DNA from: Patescibacteria group bacterium
Lineage (GTDB): Bacteria > Patescibacteriota > Saccharimonadia > Saccharimonadales > Saccharimonadaceae
Assembly: GCA_913775275.1 (NCBI GenBank)
Contig: CAJYIP010000059.1
Coordinates: forward strand, 1-49,042
Direction: 5' to 3'
Length of the DNA: 49,042 nucleotides
The position numbers and the translations under genes were made by a program. Shown here piece by piece: positions 26,428-35,777 of this stretch (its first letter is position 1; the number at the start of each line of letters is the position of its first letter). Below the pieces are notes generated by a model. It did not search any database and had not been told where the DNA came from. It was given only the letters and a program-made list of their open reading frames with translations.

Positions 26428-27451
26428 TTGTTGAATTAATATCAACCTGACTTGTAGCGGACGTAATAATAATTTGATACCCCGTTAAGCGAGTTGTTAA
26501 AAGTTTTTGTCGTTCCGCATCAAGTTCAGAAAAAACATCATCAAATAAAATGATAGGCTTCTTACCCGTCAATTCATTGATGATATGTACCTCGAGAAAT
26601 TTTAAAGCAAGAACAATTGTACGAACTTCACCCCTGGAAGCAATTGATAAAGCAGGGGAATGGTTGAGTTCAAAAATAACATCGTGTCTATGTGGACCAA
26701 CCGATGTGTTACCGAGATACCGATCTCTTTGAAGGTGAGCATGTAACTCATTTAGTATTTTTTGTTTCACGTCACCAACAAACGTATGAGAATAATGAAC
26801 AGACACTTCGACATCCGTTCCAGACAACTCTCGATAGAGAGGAGCGAGAGATTCATTGATCCGCTCAATAAACGCGATCCGCTGCTCAATTATATATGCA
26901 CCATGCTCAGCAAGAGAAATATTCCACGCAAATAAGTGATCATCACTGACCCGCTGATCCTTCAACAAGGTGTTGCGTTGTTTTAATGTTCGTTCATATT
27001 TCCGTAGTGCCGTTCCATACAACGGATTAAGTTGCGAAATAAAACGGTCAATGAATTGTCGACGTCTAACTGGTGAACCGTGCAGTAATCGCAGATCTTC
27101 CGGCTCAAACAATACGACAGGGTGTTTGTTCTTAAGTGGTAGGCGAGCAGTTTTTTTATTGTCGATAGTAAATTGCTTACGACTTGTTGGTCTACTACTA
27201 TCGAAACTAACAGTTCGATCTTCACTATCCAGAGTGATATCTATACGCCACCAAGGGTATGATACTGACAGAATATCACTGTCCGACCCTTTAAATGAAG
27301 CTCCCTGTAGTGAAATATATATAGATTCGAGTAAACTTGTTTTTCCACTTCCGTTTAAGCCGGTAATAACGGTTACATCATCATTAAATAGCACATTATA
27401 GTCAGTATGCGAGCGTACATGTTGAACCCGAAGACGCGAAACAGAAGCCAT
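26393..27451 (-). CDS. recF: DNA replication/repair protein RecF
   Basis: TVITGLNGSGKTSLLESIYISLQGASFKGSD, PVVLFEPEDLRLLHGSPVRRRQFIDRFI, TSVGPHRHDV, ASRGEVRTIVLALKF, PIILFDDVFSELDAERQ. Confidence 0.95.
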   Translation of the reverse strand: MASVSRLRVQHVRSHTDYNVLFNDDVTVITGLNGSGKTSLLESIYISLQGASFKGSDSDILSVSYPWWRIDITLDSEDRTVSFDSSRPTSRKQFTIDNKKTARLPLKNKHPVVLFEPEDLRLLHGSPVRRRQFIDRFISQLNPLYGTALRKYERTLKQRNTLLKDQRVSDDHLFAWNISLAEHGAYIIEQRIAFIERINESLAPLYRELSGTDVEVSVHYSHTFVGDVKQKILNELHAHLQRDRYLGNTSVGPHRHDVIFELNHSPALSIASRGEVRTIVLALKFLEVHIINELTGKKPIILFDDVFSELDAERQKLLTTRLTGYQIIITSATSQVDINSTINLTPNGRANI

Positions 27452-27452
27452 A

Positions 27453-28553
27453 CTAACTCTTTAGTGGCATGATAACGTGATAGTAATTCGTGTCTTTCTT
27501 GGTTGATTTCAAGATTGAAGGGGAGAGTTTGCCACTAAAGCTCAAAGAGATTTCGTCCGCGTCGACGGCCGACAGCGCCTCGGAGAGATAGCGAGAGTTG
27601 AGTGTGATCTGACCTTCACCCGAGACTTCCGCTGTTAGTTCGGATGTATTTTCACCGAATTGCGAGGCAACCGAATGAAGCGAGACGGCACTTTTATCGC
27701 TATCAACAGTCAGAATGACACTTCCGCCAGATTCCCGAGCAAAAAGACCGGCCACTTTCGTTACACGGGTAAACTCTTGCTTATTCATAACCGCAGTGAT
27801 ATCGGATGAAGCGGGGATAAGTTGGCGATAATTTGGGAAGTTGCCGTCAACGAGGCGACTAATAATCTCGGCTTCACTGATACGGAAACGGACTTGGGTT
27901 TCATCGAAAAGAATGTCGACCGTTTCGATACTATCATTAATGGTTCGAAGCACTTCTTGAAGTGTTGTTGTTGGAATGATAGCTGATACATCGCTCTGTG
28001 TTTCGACAAGACGTCGTTCAGACAGCCTGTAACCGTCCGTTGCAGCTAAATAGAGGAATCCTTCGTGTGAATGCCAATACACGCCAGTAAGGACTGGACG
28101 AGTGCTGTCAGAGCTTGTTGTAATGATGGTCTGAGAGACCGCCTGCTTAAAGTCTTCGATATTAATTGTGTAACTAATTGATGATTCTTCGTTAATGGTC
28201 GGTAGTTCCGGAAAGTCATCAGCGATCACACCATTGATGACTGATTGATAATTACCAGAGCTGATATGAATGTTATCATTCACTACCTTTAGTTCGATAG
28301 GGCCTTTCGGTAAACTGCTCACAAATTCTGAAATCAAACGCGCGGGGACAGTGATTGCACCAGGTTTGGCAATCTTTGCACCTATATATTGCGTTGTTGC
28401 GACTTCGAGGTTTGTTGCTGCAACTAATAGACGGTTACCGTCAGTTCGTAAAAGGATATTATTCAAAATAGGTAAGCCGGTTTTGTTACTTGCTACCCGA
28501 CCTACTGCACTGAGTGATCGAGCAAAGTTTTCTTGTGTGACAGATAGCTCCAT
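27453..28553 (-). CDS. dnaN: DNA polymerase III beta subunit (sliding clamp)
   Basis: MELSVTQENFARSLSAVGRVASNKTGLPILNNILL, ATDGYRLSER, YHVIMPLKS C-terminus. Confidence 0.96.
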   Translation of the reverse strand: MELSVTQENFARSLSAVGRVASNKTGLPILNNILLRTDGNRLLVAATNLEVATTQYIGAKIAKPGAITVPARLISEFVSSLPKGPIELKVVNDNIHISSGNYQSVINGVIADDFPELPTINEESSISYTINIEDFKQAVSQTIITTSSDSTRPVLTGVYWHSHEGFLYLAATDGYRLSERRLVETQSDVSAIIPTTTLQEVLRTINDSIETVDILFDETQVRFRISEAEIISRLVDGNFPNYRQLIPASSDITAVMNKQEFTRVTKVAGLFARESGGSVILTVDSDKSAVSLHSVASQFGENTSELTAEVSGEGQITLNSRYLSEALSAVDADEISLSFSGKLSPSILKSTKKDTNYYHVIMPLKS

Positions 28554-28600
28554 TATGTATTCCTTTCTTTATTTTCTTTCGTTTTACTAATAATAGGGTA

Positions 28601-28803
28601 TGTGGATAGTGTGTATAAGTGGGTCATTAACAGTGGTATTTTTGAAAATAGAGCTGTGGATTGTTGGGGAGAAAGTCTGGGGATAGGTGGGGGTAAAAGC
28701 AGGAGTTTATTCACGGTAGGGATGGGTATATGTCGTCTCATGTTGAAGTGTGGGGATAACAATCCACTAGTTATCCGTTGCACAATCCCCACGTTGTACA
28801 CAT
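28601..28803. promoter_or_regulatory. DnaA-box-like cluster between dnaN and dnaA (candidate part of oriC)
   Basis: TGTGGATAG (28601), TGTGTATAA (28610), TGTGGATTG (28655), TGGGGATAA (28751), TTGTACACA (28794); near-matches to TTATCCACA/TGTGGATAA. Confidence 0.6.
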
Positions 28804-28829
28804 TTTTTACCCAGGTAATAGACAGGGGA

Positions 28830-30209
28830 TTAGGCATATAACTTATCTCTAATTGTGGCGACTTGTTCACGAATAACAAAGTCTAACTTAATCGCTTTCT
28901 CGATTTTTTCAACAGAGTGAATAGCGGTCGTATGATCCTTCCGTCCTAGTTCACCAGCAATTTTAGGAAAACTTAAATGAAGTTCGCTACGGAGGAGGTA
29001 CATTGCAATTTGACGCGGCGTAACAATATGCTTGTCACGGCGTGAACTACATATTTCATCAACAGCAATTTGGAAATGTTTCGCGGTTCGATCGATGATC
29101 TGCTTACTCGTTAAATGTTGTGGCCGTGTTTGACGGACGTTACCAAGGAGACCTTCAGCAGTTGAAACGTCCGGAGCAACACCACGTAGCTCCGCATGAG
29201 CTAATAGTTGGTTTAAAGCACCCTCTAACTCACGGATATTCGTTTTAATATTCGTTGCAAGGTACTCGACGGTATCATTATCGAGATCAACGTCAGATAA
29301 TGCGGCTTTCGCTTTCAGAATTGCACAGCGAGTTTCGAAGTCTGGCATCTGAATATCAATCGTCATTCCCATTTCGAAACGACTTCGGAGACGCTCGGTG
29401 AGTGTTGGAATACTTCGCGGCGGCTTGTCACTACTAATGATAATCTGTTTGTTATTTTGGTGGAGGAAATTAAAGGTATGGAAAAACTCTTCTTGTGTTT
29501 TTTCTTTATTAGCAATGAATTGCATGTCGTCAACGATCAGGACATCAATATTACGATATTTATCAGCAAAGCCTTTTTTCTTGAAACGAATATGATCCAG
29601 GAATTCATTGACGAATGTTTCTGAACTGACGTAGAGAACTTTCGCGTCAGGGTTGGTCTTTAGTATTTCATTACCAACAGCTTGCATGAGGTGAGTTTTA
29701 CCCAGACCGACGCCACCGTAGAAGTAGAGCGGATTATATTTTTCACCAGGGTGTGCTGCAACAGCTTGGCTGGCAGTGTGAGCCAAGTCATTACTTGAAC
29801 CGACAATAAAGTTGTCAAAAGTATAGCGTGGATTAAGATTTCCACGAGCCGACAGAGGGGAGCTAACAGGGCGACTAAATTGTGACTCTCTATTCGTACC
29901 ACCAATCAGCTCGTCGGCCGTATTAACTGGATTGATTGTCGTTTCACGATTAACGCGCGTTTTTTTCCCAGCTAATGCGATAGTATAGGTGATCCGAGCC
30001 GGCTTCACACCATTTTTCGCAAGTACTTCACGGACAAGATCGCCGAATTTACTATCAAACTGCTTTTTAGCAAAGATATTTGCCACACTGATGACAACCT
30101 CATCTTCAGTTTGACTGACTAGTTCAGTTGTCTTGAACCACGTATTAAAGTTTCCTGATGAAACCGAAAGCTCGACTTCACCGAGAACACTTTTCCATAA
30201 CGCGCTCAT
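28830..30209 (-). CDS. dnaA: Chromosomal replication initiator protein DnaA
   Basis: NPLYFYGGVGLGKTHLMQAVGNEI, VLIVDDMQFIANKEKTQEEFFHTFN, C-terminal RRDKHIVTPRQIAMYLLRSELHLSFPKIAGELGRKDHTTAIHSVEKI. Start MSALWKSVLGEVE after AAGGGAG; ORF-track start is 24 codons too long. Confidence 0.97.
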   Translation of the reverse strand: MSALWKSVLGEVELSVSSGNFNTWFKTTELVSQTEDEVVISVANIFAKKQFDSKFGDLVREVLAKNGVKPARITYTIALAGKKTRVNRETTINPVNTADELIGGTNRESQFSRPVSSPLSARGNLNPRYTFDNFIVGSSNDLAHTASQAVAAHPGEKYNPLYFYGGVGLGKTHLMQAVGNEILKTNPDAKVLYVSSETFVNEFLDHIRFKKKGFADKYRNIDVLIVDDMQFIANKEKTQEEFFHTFNFLHQNNKQIIISSDKPPRSIPTLTERLRSRFEMGMTIDIQMPDFETRCAILKAKAALSDVDLDNDTVEYLATNIKTNIRELEGALNQLLAHAELRGVAPDVSTAEGLLGNVRQTRPQHLTSKQIIDRTAKHFQIAVDEICSSRRDKHIVTPRQIAMYLLRSELHLSFPKIAGELGRKDHTTAIHSVEKIEKAIKLDFVIREQVATIRDKLYA

Positions 30210-30271
30210 ACCCGCTTTTTTCTCCCTTATACCTGATAAACTCTTTCCTTTACTATACGTGAGTAGGGTAG

Positions 30272-30398
30272 TTTTCCACAACCTTTAATAAGTTGTAAAA
30301 AGAGAGCAGGTGAATAGGCCGTAAAGAGGTTTGACTTATGCACAGTAAATCATCACCTCTGTTAAATCTGTGGATAACGTATACTAAAGTGTGGATAT
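30272..30398. promoter_or_regulatory. oriC: DnaA-box cluster between dnaA and rpmH (candidate oriC)
   Basis: TTTTCCACA (30272), TTATGCACA (30336), TGTGGATAA perfect (30369), TGTGGATAT (30390) in the rpmH-dnaA intergenic region. Confidence 0.7.
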
Positions 30399-30444
30399 CT
30401 TTTATATACGACGTCACTAAATGGACTAAAAAGCAAACAATTCC

Positions 30445-30473
30445 TTGAAGAATAGGGGTGAATACGGTAAAAT
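30445..30473 (+). promoter_or_regulatory. Sigma70-type promoter of rpmH
   Basis: TTGAAG, 17-bp spacer, TAAAAT; 9 nt to ATG 30483. Confidence 0.6.
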
Positions 30474-30482
30474 GGTTGAGAT

Positions 30483-30620
30483 ATGCCAAAACGAACCCAC
30501 CAACCACACACACGTCACCGTGCTCGTACGCATGGTTTTCGTGCTCGTATTTCTTCGAAAGCTGGCCGCGCTGTCTTGAAGCGCCGACGCATCAAAGGAC
30601 GCGCACGTCTGACTGTCTAG
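30483..30620 (+). CDS. rpmH: 50S ribosomal protein L34 (absent from ORF track because <60 aa)
   Basis: [45 protein letters not shown]; canonical L34 next to rnpA and dnaA. Confidence 0.96.
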   Translation: MPKRTHQPHTRHRARTHGFRARISSKAGRAVLKRRRIKGRARLTV

Positions 30621-30625
30621 TAATC

Positions 30626-30650
30626 ATCCGCCTTCACGGGCGGATTTTTC
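30626..30650 (+). terminator. Intrinsic terminator/attenuator between rpmH and rnpA
   Basis: ATCCGCC-TTCAC-GGGCGGATTTTTC. Confidence 0.7.
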
Positions 30651-30666
30651 GTATATACTGGAACTA

Positions 30667-31020
30667 ATGGTACCGACCGCATTTCGATTTCACGGACATA
30701 ACAGCTTACGATTTGTATATGCAAATGGAAAAGCTGTTCGTTCGCAGTATATTACGATCAAATGGGTAAAGAATGCTCGTCGTTCAAAGCCTCGGCTTTC
30801 GATCGTCGTGAGTAAAAAAGTATTAAAAAGTGCCGTCGGTCGAAACCGCATTAGAAGACGTTTATACGAATATATGCGCCCTCACCTGTCTTCTCTTCCC
30901 GATATTTACGATATCGTTATCATTGTGACGTCGAGCGAATTGCGTGATATGCCAGCACAAGAGCTATCGACGCATCTTGACGGCTTGCTTGAGAAGGCAC
31001 AGCTGACGTCAACAGCGTAA
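30667..31020 (+). CDS. rnpA: Ribonuclease P protein component
   Basis: SLRFVYANGKAVRSQYITIKWVKNARRSKPRLSIVVSKKVLKSAVGRNRIRRRLYEYMR. Confidence 0.94.
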   Translation: MVPTAFRFHGHNSLRFVYANGKAVRSQYITIKWVKNARRSKPRLSIVVSKKVLKSAVGRNRIRRRLYEYMRPHLSSLPDIYDIVIIVTSSELRDMPAQELSTHLDGLLEKAQLTSTA

Positions 31021-31071
31021 ATGTGGTATAATTTAACAGATAAGTAACTGTTTTCTAGTGAGGCTGCCTGC

Positions 31072-32016
31072 GTGAACATTTTTGAAACGCTCATTGTTCA
31101 ACCTATTTTTAACCTGCTGATTGGACTCTATAGTGTCATCGGTGATTTTGGTATTTCGATTATTATCTTTACCATTATTATTCGTTTTGCGCTCTGGCCG
31201 CTCGTCGTTAAGCAACTTCATCAAGTAAAGGCGATGCGTAAGCTCCAGCCTGAACTTGCAAAGATCAAAAAAGCGTCAAAGGGCAATCGTCAACTGCAGG
31301 GTATGCAGATGCTCGAACTATATAAAAAGCATGAGGTGAAACCTTTCCGTTCAATTCTTGTATTATTGATCCAACTTCCTATATTTATTGCACTCTTCCA
31401 GGTGATCCAAATCTTTACGACCCACCGTGAACGAATCGAAACCTTTACCTACGGTTTCATGCAAAACATTCCAGCTGTTCGCGCACTGATTGATAACCCT
31501 CAACAGTTCAATGAGACATTGTTGAATTTTGTCGATCTCACAAAATCTGCACTGACGTCAAACGGTTTCGCACTCGTATTCCTCATCGCGTTAGCCGGTA
31601 TCGCCGCCTACACACAATACGTGATCTCGAAGCAAACAATGCCACAGCAAACAACGAAACGTTTCCGTGATGTCATGGCAGAGGCTGCTAATGGCAAAGA
31701 ACCCGATCAATCAGAACTGAATGCAGTTATGATGAGCAAAATGGTGAAAATTCTTCCAATCATGATGCTATTTATTATGATTGGACTACCAGGTGCACTC
31801 GCCCTTTACTATGCGACATCGAACATCTTTGCATCTATTCAGCAATATTACTTGTTGAAAAAAGACGAGAAGGAAATGGATGCGCTTGCAACAAAAGAAA
31901 TCAAACGTGAAGGCAAGAAAGCAACAGCGAAAGCTCGTGCCAAAGTCGCTCAAAACGCTGAGGTAACAAAGGTCACGCGTATCGTTGCGAAAGATGAAAG
32001 CAAAGGTAAAAAATAA
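31072..32016 (+). CDS. yidC: YidC/Oxa1 membrane protein insertase
   Basis: GDFGISIIIFTIIIRFALWPLVVKQLHQVKAMRKLQPELAKIKK; GTG start; TGTGGTATAAT promoter upstream. Confidence 0.95.
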   Translation: MNIFETLIVQPIFNLLIGLYSVIGDFGISIIIFTIIIRFALWPLVVKQLHQVKAMRKLQPELAKIKKASKGNRQLQGMQMLELYKKHEVKPFRSILVLLIQLPIFIALFQVIQIFTTHRERIETFTYGFMQNIPAVRALIDNPQQFNETLLNFVDLTKSALTSNGFALVFLIALAGIAAYTQYVISKQTMPQQTTKRFRDVMAEAANGKEPDQSELNAVMMSKMVKILPIMMLFIMIGLPGALALYYATSNIFASIQQYYLLKKDEKEMDALATKEIKREGKKATAKARAKVAQNAEVTKVTRIVAKDESKGKK

Positions 32017-32477
32017 TGGATAAAGCAGCCTCTATCTTGTTCGCGCAAAAATATGTCTCTGACCTTATCTCGTTTTTCGGTGAGAATATTGACGTTACCG
32101 CGCAAACGAGTGATGATGTCATTGAACTGTCAGTTCCGTCAACATCAAGCAATAGTCTATTGATTGGTCGAAACGCAGAAACACTCAGGAGTCTCCAGTA
32201 TCTTGTCTCGACCGTACTTCGTAATAATGACGCAGCTTTATGGCGAGTTAATATTGATATTGCCGACTATAAACGTCAGCGGGCTGAAAAGCTCGCTAAA
32301 CAAGCTCGTGAGTGGATCGAAGGTGTCCGAACGTCAGGTGACTCGTATGTTGCTCATCTGAACGCTGCTGACCGTCGTATCGTTCACCAAGTTGCAATCG
32401 AATTCGATGATATCAAAACGCATTCCGAGGGTGAAGGTCGCGACCGTGTCCTGATTATTTCTCAGGCTAGCTCGTAA
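32016..32477 (+). CDS. jag: Jag/KhpB-like RNA-binding protein (KH + R3H)
   Basis: LLIGRNAETLRSLQYLVSTVL (KH) and LNAADRRIVHQVAIEFDDIKTHSEGEGRDRVLIIS (R3H); follows yidC. Confidence 0.92.
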   Translation: MDKAASILFAQKYVSDLISFFGENIDVTAQTSDDVIELSVPSTSSNSLLIGRNAETLRSLQYLVSTVLRNNDAALWRVNIDIADYKRQRAEKLAKQAREWIEGVRTSGDSYVAHLNAADRRIVHQVAIEFDDIKTHSEGEGRDRVLIISQASS

Positions 32478-33558
32478 GCACTTTCTCGTATACCGCTAAT
32501 GTCTCCTGGGCCATCTTTTCCCAGGAGTATTTTTTTATCTGTTCGTAACCAGCGGAACGTAGTTCATTTTGGATTTCCACGCTATTTATAACTGTAGCGA
32601 TAACTTTTGCTATATCATTGCTATTAGCTGGATTAAAGTACTGTGCGGCGCTACCGTAAATTTCTGGTAAACATGTCGCACTACTGCTGGTTACGGGAAG
32701 ACCGTGAGCCATTGCCTCGAGCCCTGGGAGGCCGAACCCTTCCATGAGTGATGGGAAGGCGTAAGCGGTTGCATGCTCGTAGAGCCAATTCAGTTGTTCG
32801 TCTGTGACAAAATCAGTAAATATAATATTCTTATACTCTTTTAATTCAAAGAGTGTTTTGTTTTTTTGTGCGGAAGCGTTCAATTTCCCCGCCAGCACAA
32901 GGCCAAGCTGAGGGTGCTGTGCTAGTAACTCTTGATGAGCTTTTGCGAGCTGTGGAATGTTCTTGTAATCTGATTGCTGACCAACATATAGCAAATAGTG
33001 TGTGAATGGGAGCTTATATGGATTACTTTCGCCACTCGTTGTCTCACCTGCCTCATAGATAACAGAGATTTTGTAGTCATCGACCCGAGTGAATGATTGC
33101 AGGTCTTTTTTCGTGTACTGACTGATCGCGATAATGTGATTACTTTTGCGGGCAACGTGTTTGAATACGTATTTCCCGACAAGTTGTTTGGCATGAAAAA
33201 TAACCCAATTCTTGTCAGAGTTATAAGTCTTTATTAATGTGAGATCGTGAAACGTCGTAACGGTTTTACCTTTATATCCAAGCGGTTGCTGCGGCATACA
33301 AAAGTGAACAAGATCAGCCCCAAGCTCATCTAAGAATGTCTTAAACCTAGTCTGCTCAGCAAATGAATAGTTATCATAGTCGGCAATACGGATGGTGAAA
33401 TTCTTGTTTGTTGGCTGCCAGTACGCTGCATCTTTCGCTAGGACAAGGACAGAGTAGACATTATGTGTGTCATTCTTTTCCAGATAATGTAACAAACGTT
33501 CAACGTACCGGCCGGTACTTGAGTTAATGATACGAGCATCGATGGCGATATGAGCCAC
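32467..33558 (-). CDS. Glycosyltransferase family 4 protein
   Basis: HIAIDARIINSSTGRYVERLL, GRYVE..., FPSLMEGFGLPGLEAMAHGLPVTSSSATCLPEIYG. GTG start at 33558 overlapping GtrA stop; the longer ORF is spurious. Confidence 0.9.
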   Translation of the reverse strand: MAHIAIDARIINSSTGRYVERLLHYLEKNDTHNVYSVLVLAKDAAYWQPTNKNFTIRIADYDNYSFAEQTRFKTFLDELGADLVHFCMPQQPLGYKGKTVTTFHDLTLIKTYNSDKNWVIFHAKQLVGKYVFKHVARKSNHIIAISQYTKKDLQSFTRVDDYKISVIYEAGETTSGESNPYKLPFTHYLLYVGQQSDYKNIPQLAKAHQELLAQHPQLGLVLAGKLNASAQKNKTLFELKEYKNIIFTDFVTDEQLNWLYEHATAYAFPSLMEGFGLPGLEAMAHGLPVTSSSATCLPEIYGSAAQYFNPANSNDIAKVIATVINSVEIQNELRSAGYEQIKKYSWEKMAQETLAVYEKVLTS

Positions 33559-33977
33559 TAATGAGCTGCTTTCTTGAATACGAGGCGTGAATAGAAGAAA
33601 TAGTTCCAGATTAGTGACGCTACCGTTGCAATAATCTTTGCGACAAACAGAACAACGCTTTCGTTCCACTGAAGTGGCTGAAGCAACGATGTCATAGCGA
33701 GGATAATAATTGGCTGGATGACCCATAAACCGATAATCGTGACAGCTATGAACAATATGAATTGACGAGCAACTTTACCGCCCTTATTTTTAAAAGTAAA
33801 CGACTTATTAACGAAAAAGCTAAAAATGAACGAAATACCCGTAGATAAATAGTTTCCGACAATTGCGTTTATGCCTAAAGAGACAAAGATGAATAATAAT
33901 GTGAAATCAAGTGCCGTATTCGCACCGCCAACAATGGCGAATCTAATCTTTTCGGCGTGTTTTTTTACGAGATCCAT
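33558..33977 (-). CDS. GtrA family membrane protein
   Basis: RFAIVGGANTALDFTLLFIFVSLGINAIVGNYLSTGISFIFSFFVNKSFTF; start MDLVKKHAEK after GAGGAG. Confidence 0.9.
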   Translation of the reverse strand: MDLVKKHAEKIRFAIVGGANTALDFTLLFIFVSLGINAIVGNYLSTGISFIFSFFVNKSFTFKNKGGKVARQFILFIAVTIIGLWVIQPIIILAMTSLLQPLQWNESVVLFVAKIIATVASLIWNYFFYSRLVFKKAAH

Positions 33978-34899
33978 TGTGATACTCCTCAATTAAATAT
34001 AACGGACGCTGTTTCGTCTCTAGGAAAATCCGGCCGACGTACTCACCAATGATGCCAAGAGACAATAACTGGACGCCGCCGAGGAAGAGGATGACAGCGA
34101 GAGTTGACGGGTAACCGGCAATATCAGCACCGAGAAAAACGGTACGGAACACAATAAAGATGAGGTAGAGAAAAGCTATTAAAGATACGATAAAACCAAC
34201 GTATGTTGTGATGCGAAGAGGTGCAGTTGTAAACGATGTGATCCCATCAATAGCAAAGTTGATAAGTTTGCGGTAATTCCATTTCGTCTCACCAGCTGCG
34301 CGAGGGTCACGATCGTACAGGATTTCTTTTTTATAGAACCCAATCCAACTAAACATACCTTTGGTGTATCGTTCTGATTCGCGCATTCCTTTTAATGCTT
34401 CGATTGCACGGCGATCGAGTAGGCGGAAATCGCCGGTATCTTTTTGGATAGGAACGTGACTTAGTTTTTCTAGAATCTGGTAGAACTTTTTCGAACTCCA
34501 TTTCTTGAACCAGGTCTCACCTTCACGGCTACGTCGTTTGGCATACACATCGTCAAACCCTTCTTCCCAATAATGAATCATTTCAGGAATCAGTTCCGGT
34601 GGATCTTGCAGATCGGCATCTATAATAACGGTTGCATCACCACTGACATGGTCGAACCCGGCTACCATGGCAATCTCTTTACCGAAGTTGCGAGACAAGT
34701 TTACGTAGGAAACGCGATCGTCTACTTCAGCCAGTTCACGAATAATTTTCAGTGTATTGTCTCGACTGCCGTCATTAACAAATAGAAATTCGAACGTGTA
34801 TTTCTTTATGTCATTGGCGAGAGTTCCGAGACGAGCATAGAGAGCTTCAAGGACAGCTTCTTCATTGTAAGCGGGAATAAGAATAGAGATTTTTTTCAT
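33943..34899 (-). CDS. Glycosyltransferase family 2 (DPM1/GtrB-like, two C-terminal TMs)
   Basis: KISILIPAYNEEAVLEALYARL, VIIDADLQDPPELIPEMI, GDFRLLDRRAIEAL, C-terminal TM pair. Confidence 0.93.
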   Translation of the reverse strand: MKKISILIPAYNEEAVLEALYARLGTLANDIKKYTFEFLFVNDGSRDNTLKIIRELAEVDDRVSYVNLSRNFGKEIAMVAGFDHVSGDATVIIDADLQDPPELIPEMIHYWEEGFDDVYAKRRSREGETWFKKWSSKKFYQILEKLSHVPIQKDTGDFRLLDRRAIEALKGMRESERYTKGMFSWIGFYKKEILYDRDPRAAGETKWNYRKLINFAIDGITSFTTAPLRITTYVGFIVSLIAFLYLIFIVFRTVFLGADIAGYPSTLAVILFLGGVQLLSLGIIGEYVGRIFLETKQRPLYLIEEYHNGSRKKTRRKD

Positions 34900-34916
34900 T
34901 GTTTTTAGTATAGCAT

Positions 34917-35777
34917 TCAGTCGGCTGAAAAGGTGTGGATCAATTCGGTAATACTCGTTGCGGTAATAATACCCTGCGAGGCTAAATAGTCTGTTTTTGC
35001 ACCTGCTGATTCATTATCTGAATTTAGAATCGCACCTGCATGGCCCAACTGAATACCAGCTGGAGCATGGTGCCCGGCGATGTATGCGAAGACAGGCTTT
35101 GTCACTGATGATGAAACATAGTTGGCTGCGTCGATCTCTTCTTTACCGCCAATCTCACCGATGAGAATGATACGGTCGACATCTTTATCCTCTTGAAATA
35201 GTTTCAAGCAATCGATATATCCTATTCCATGAATTGTATCGCCACCAATACCAATGACATACTTCTGACCAATACTTTTTGCAGTTAAACCTGCCATTGT
35301 TTCGTATGTGAGCGTACCGGAGCGACTGACGATCGCCGTCTTGCCGGGAAGCGATAGCGAAGCCGGAATGATTCCTAACTTATGAAGACCCGGAAGAAGG
35401 GCACCAGGAGAGTTAGGACCAAGTAATTGTGATGATGATGTTTCAAGCGCACGTTTCACTACAAGCATGTCGTGAATAGGAATATTCTCCGTAATACAGA
35501 TGATAAGAGGTATATTGGCATGTATTGCCTCAAGCAGAGCAGCTTTTGCGAATGGGGCGGGTACGAAAATGACACTAATATCAATCGTATGGAATATGGT
35601 AGCACTCGCGATTGAATCGAATACCGGAACTCCTTCGACGACCTCGTTAGCTTTTCCTGGTGTAACACCTGCAACAATTGTCGTTCCGGCGGCGAGCATA
35701 GCTCGAGTTTGAAAACGTCCGTGCGTACCGGTTATACCTTGCACGATGACGTTTTTACCTAAAAAAACGTTTTTCAT
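34917..35777 (-). CDS. sucD: Succinyl-CoA ligase (ADP/GDP-forming) subunit alpha
   Basis: VQGITGTHGRFQTRAMLAAGTTIVAGVTPGK, GPNSPG, VSRSGTLTYE, GIGGDTIHG, LGHAGAI (phospho-His region). Start MKNVFLGKN. Confidence 0.92.
   Translation of the reverse strand: MKNVFLGKNVIVQGITGTHGRFQTRAMLAAGTTIVAGVTPGKANEVVEGVPVFDSIASATIFHTIDISVIFVPAPFAKAALLEAIHANIPLIICITENIPIHDMLVVKRALETSSSQLLGPNSPGALLPGLHKLGIIPASLSLPGKTAIVSRSGTLTYETMAGLTAKSIGQKYVIGIGGDTIHGIGYIDCLKLFQEDKDVDRIILIGEIGGKEEIDAANYVSSSVTKPVFAYIAGHHAPAGIQLGHAGAILNSDNESAGAKTDYLASQGIITATSITELIHTFSAD

Noticed and set aside
26970-27401. 143-aa plus-strand ORF opposite recF
   Set aside because: Shadow ORF antisense to conserved RecF motifs.
30210-30281. 24-residue N-terminal extension of DnaA
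   Set aside because: MSALWKSVLGEVE is the typical DnaA start and has an SD; the extension covers the promoter region.
30458-30667. 69-aa ORF overlapping rpmH
   Set aside because: Shadow frame; the real gene is the 45-aa L34 in another frame.
33559-33726. N-terminal extension of the GT4 protein ending at 32467
   Set aside because: It runs antiparallel-free but fully inside the gtrA coding frame; GTG at 33558 overlaps the gtrA stop and gives the canonical IAIDARI start.
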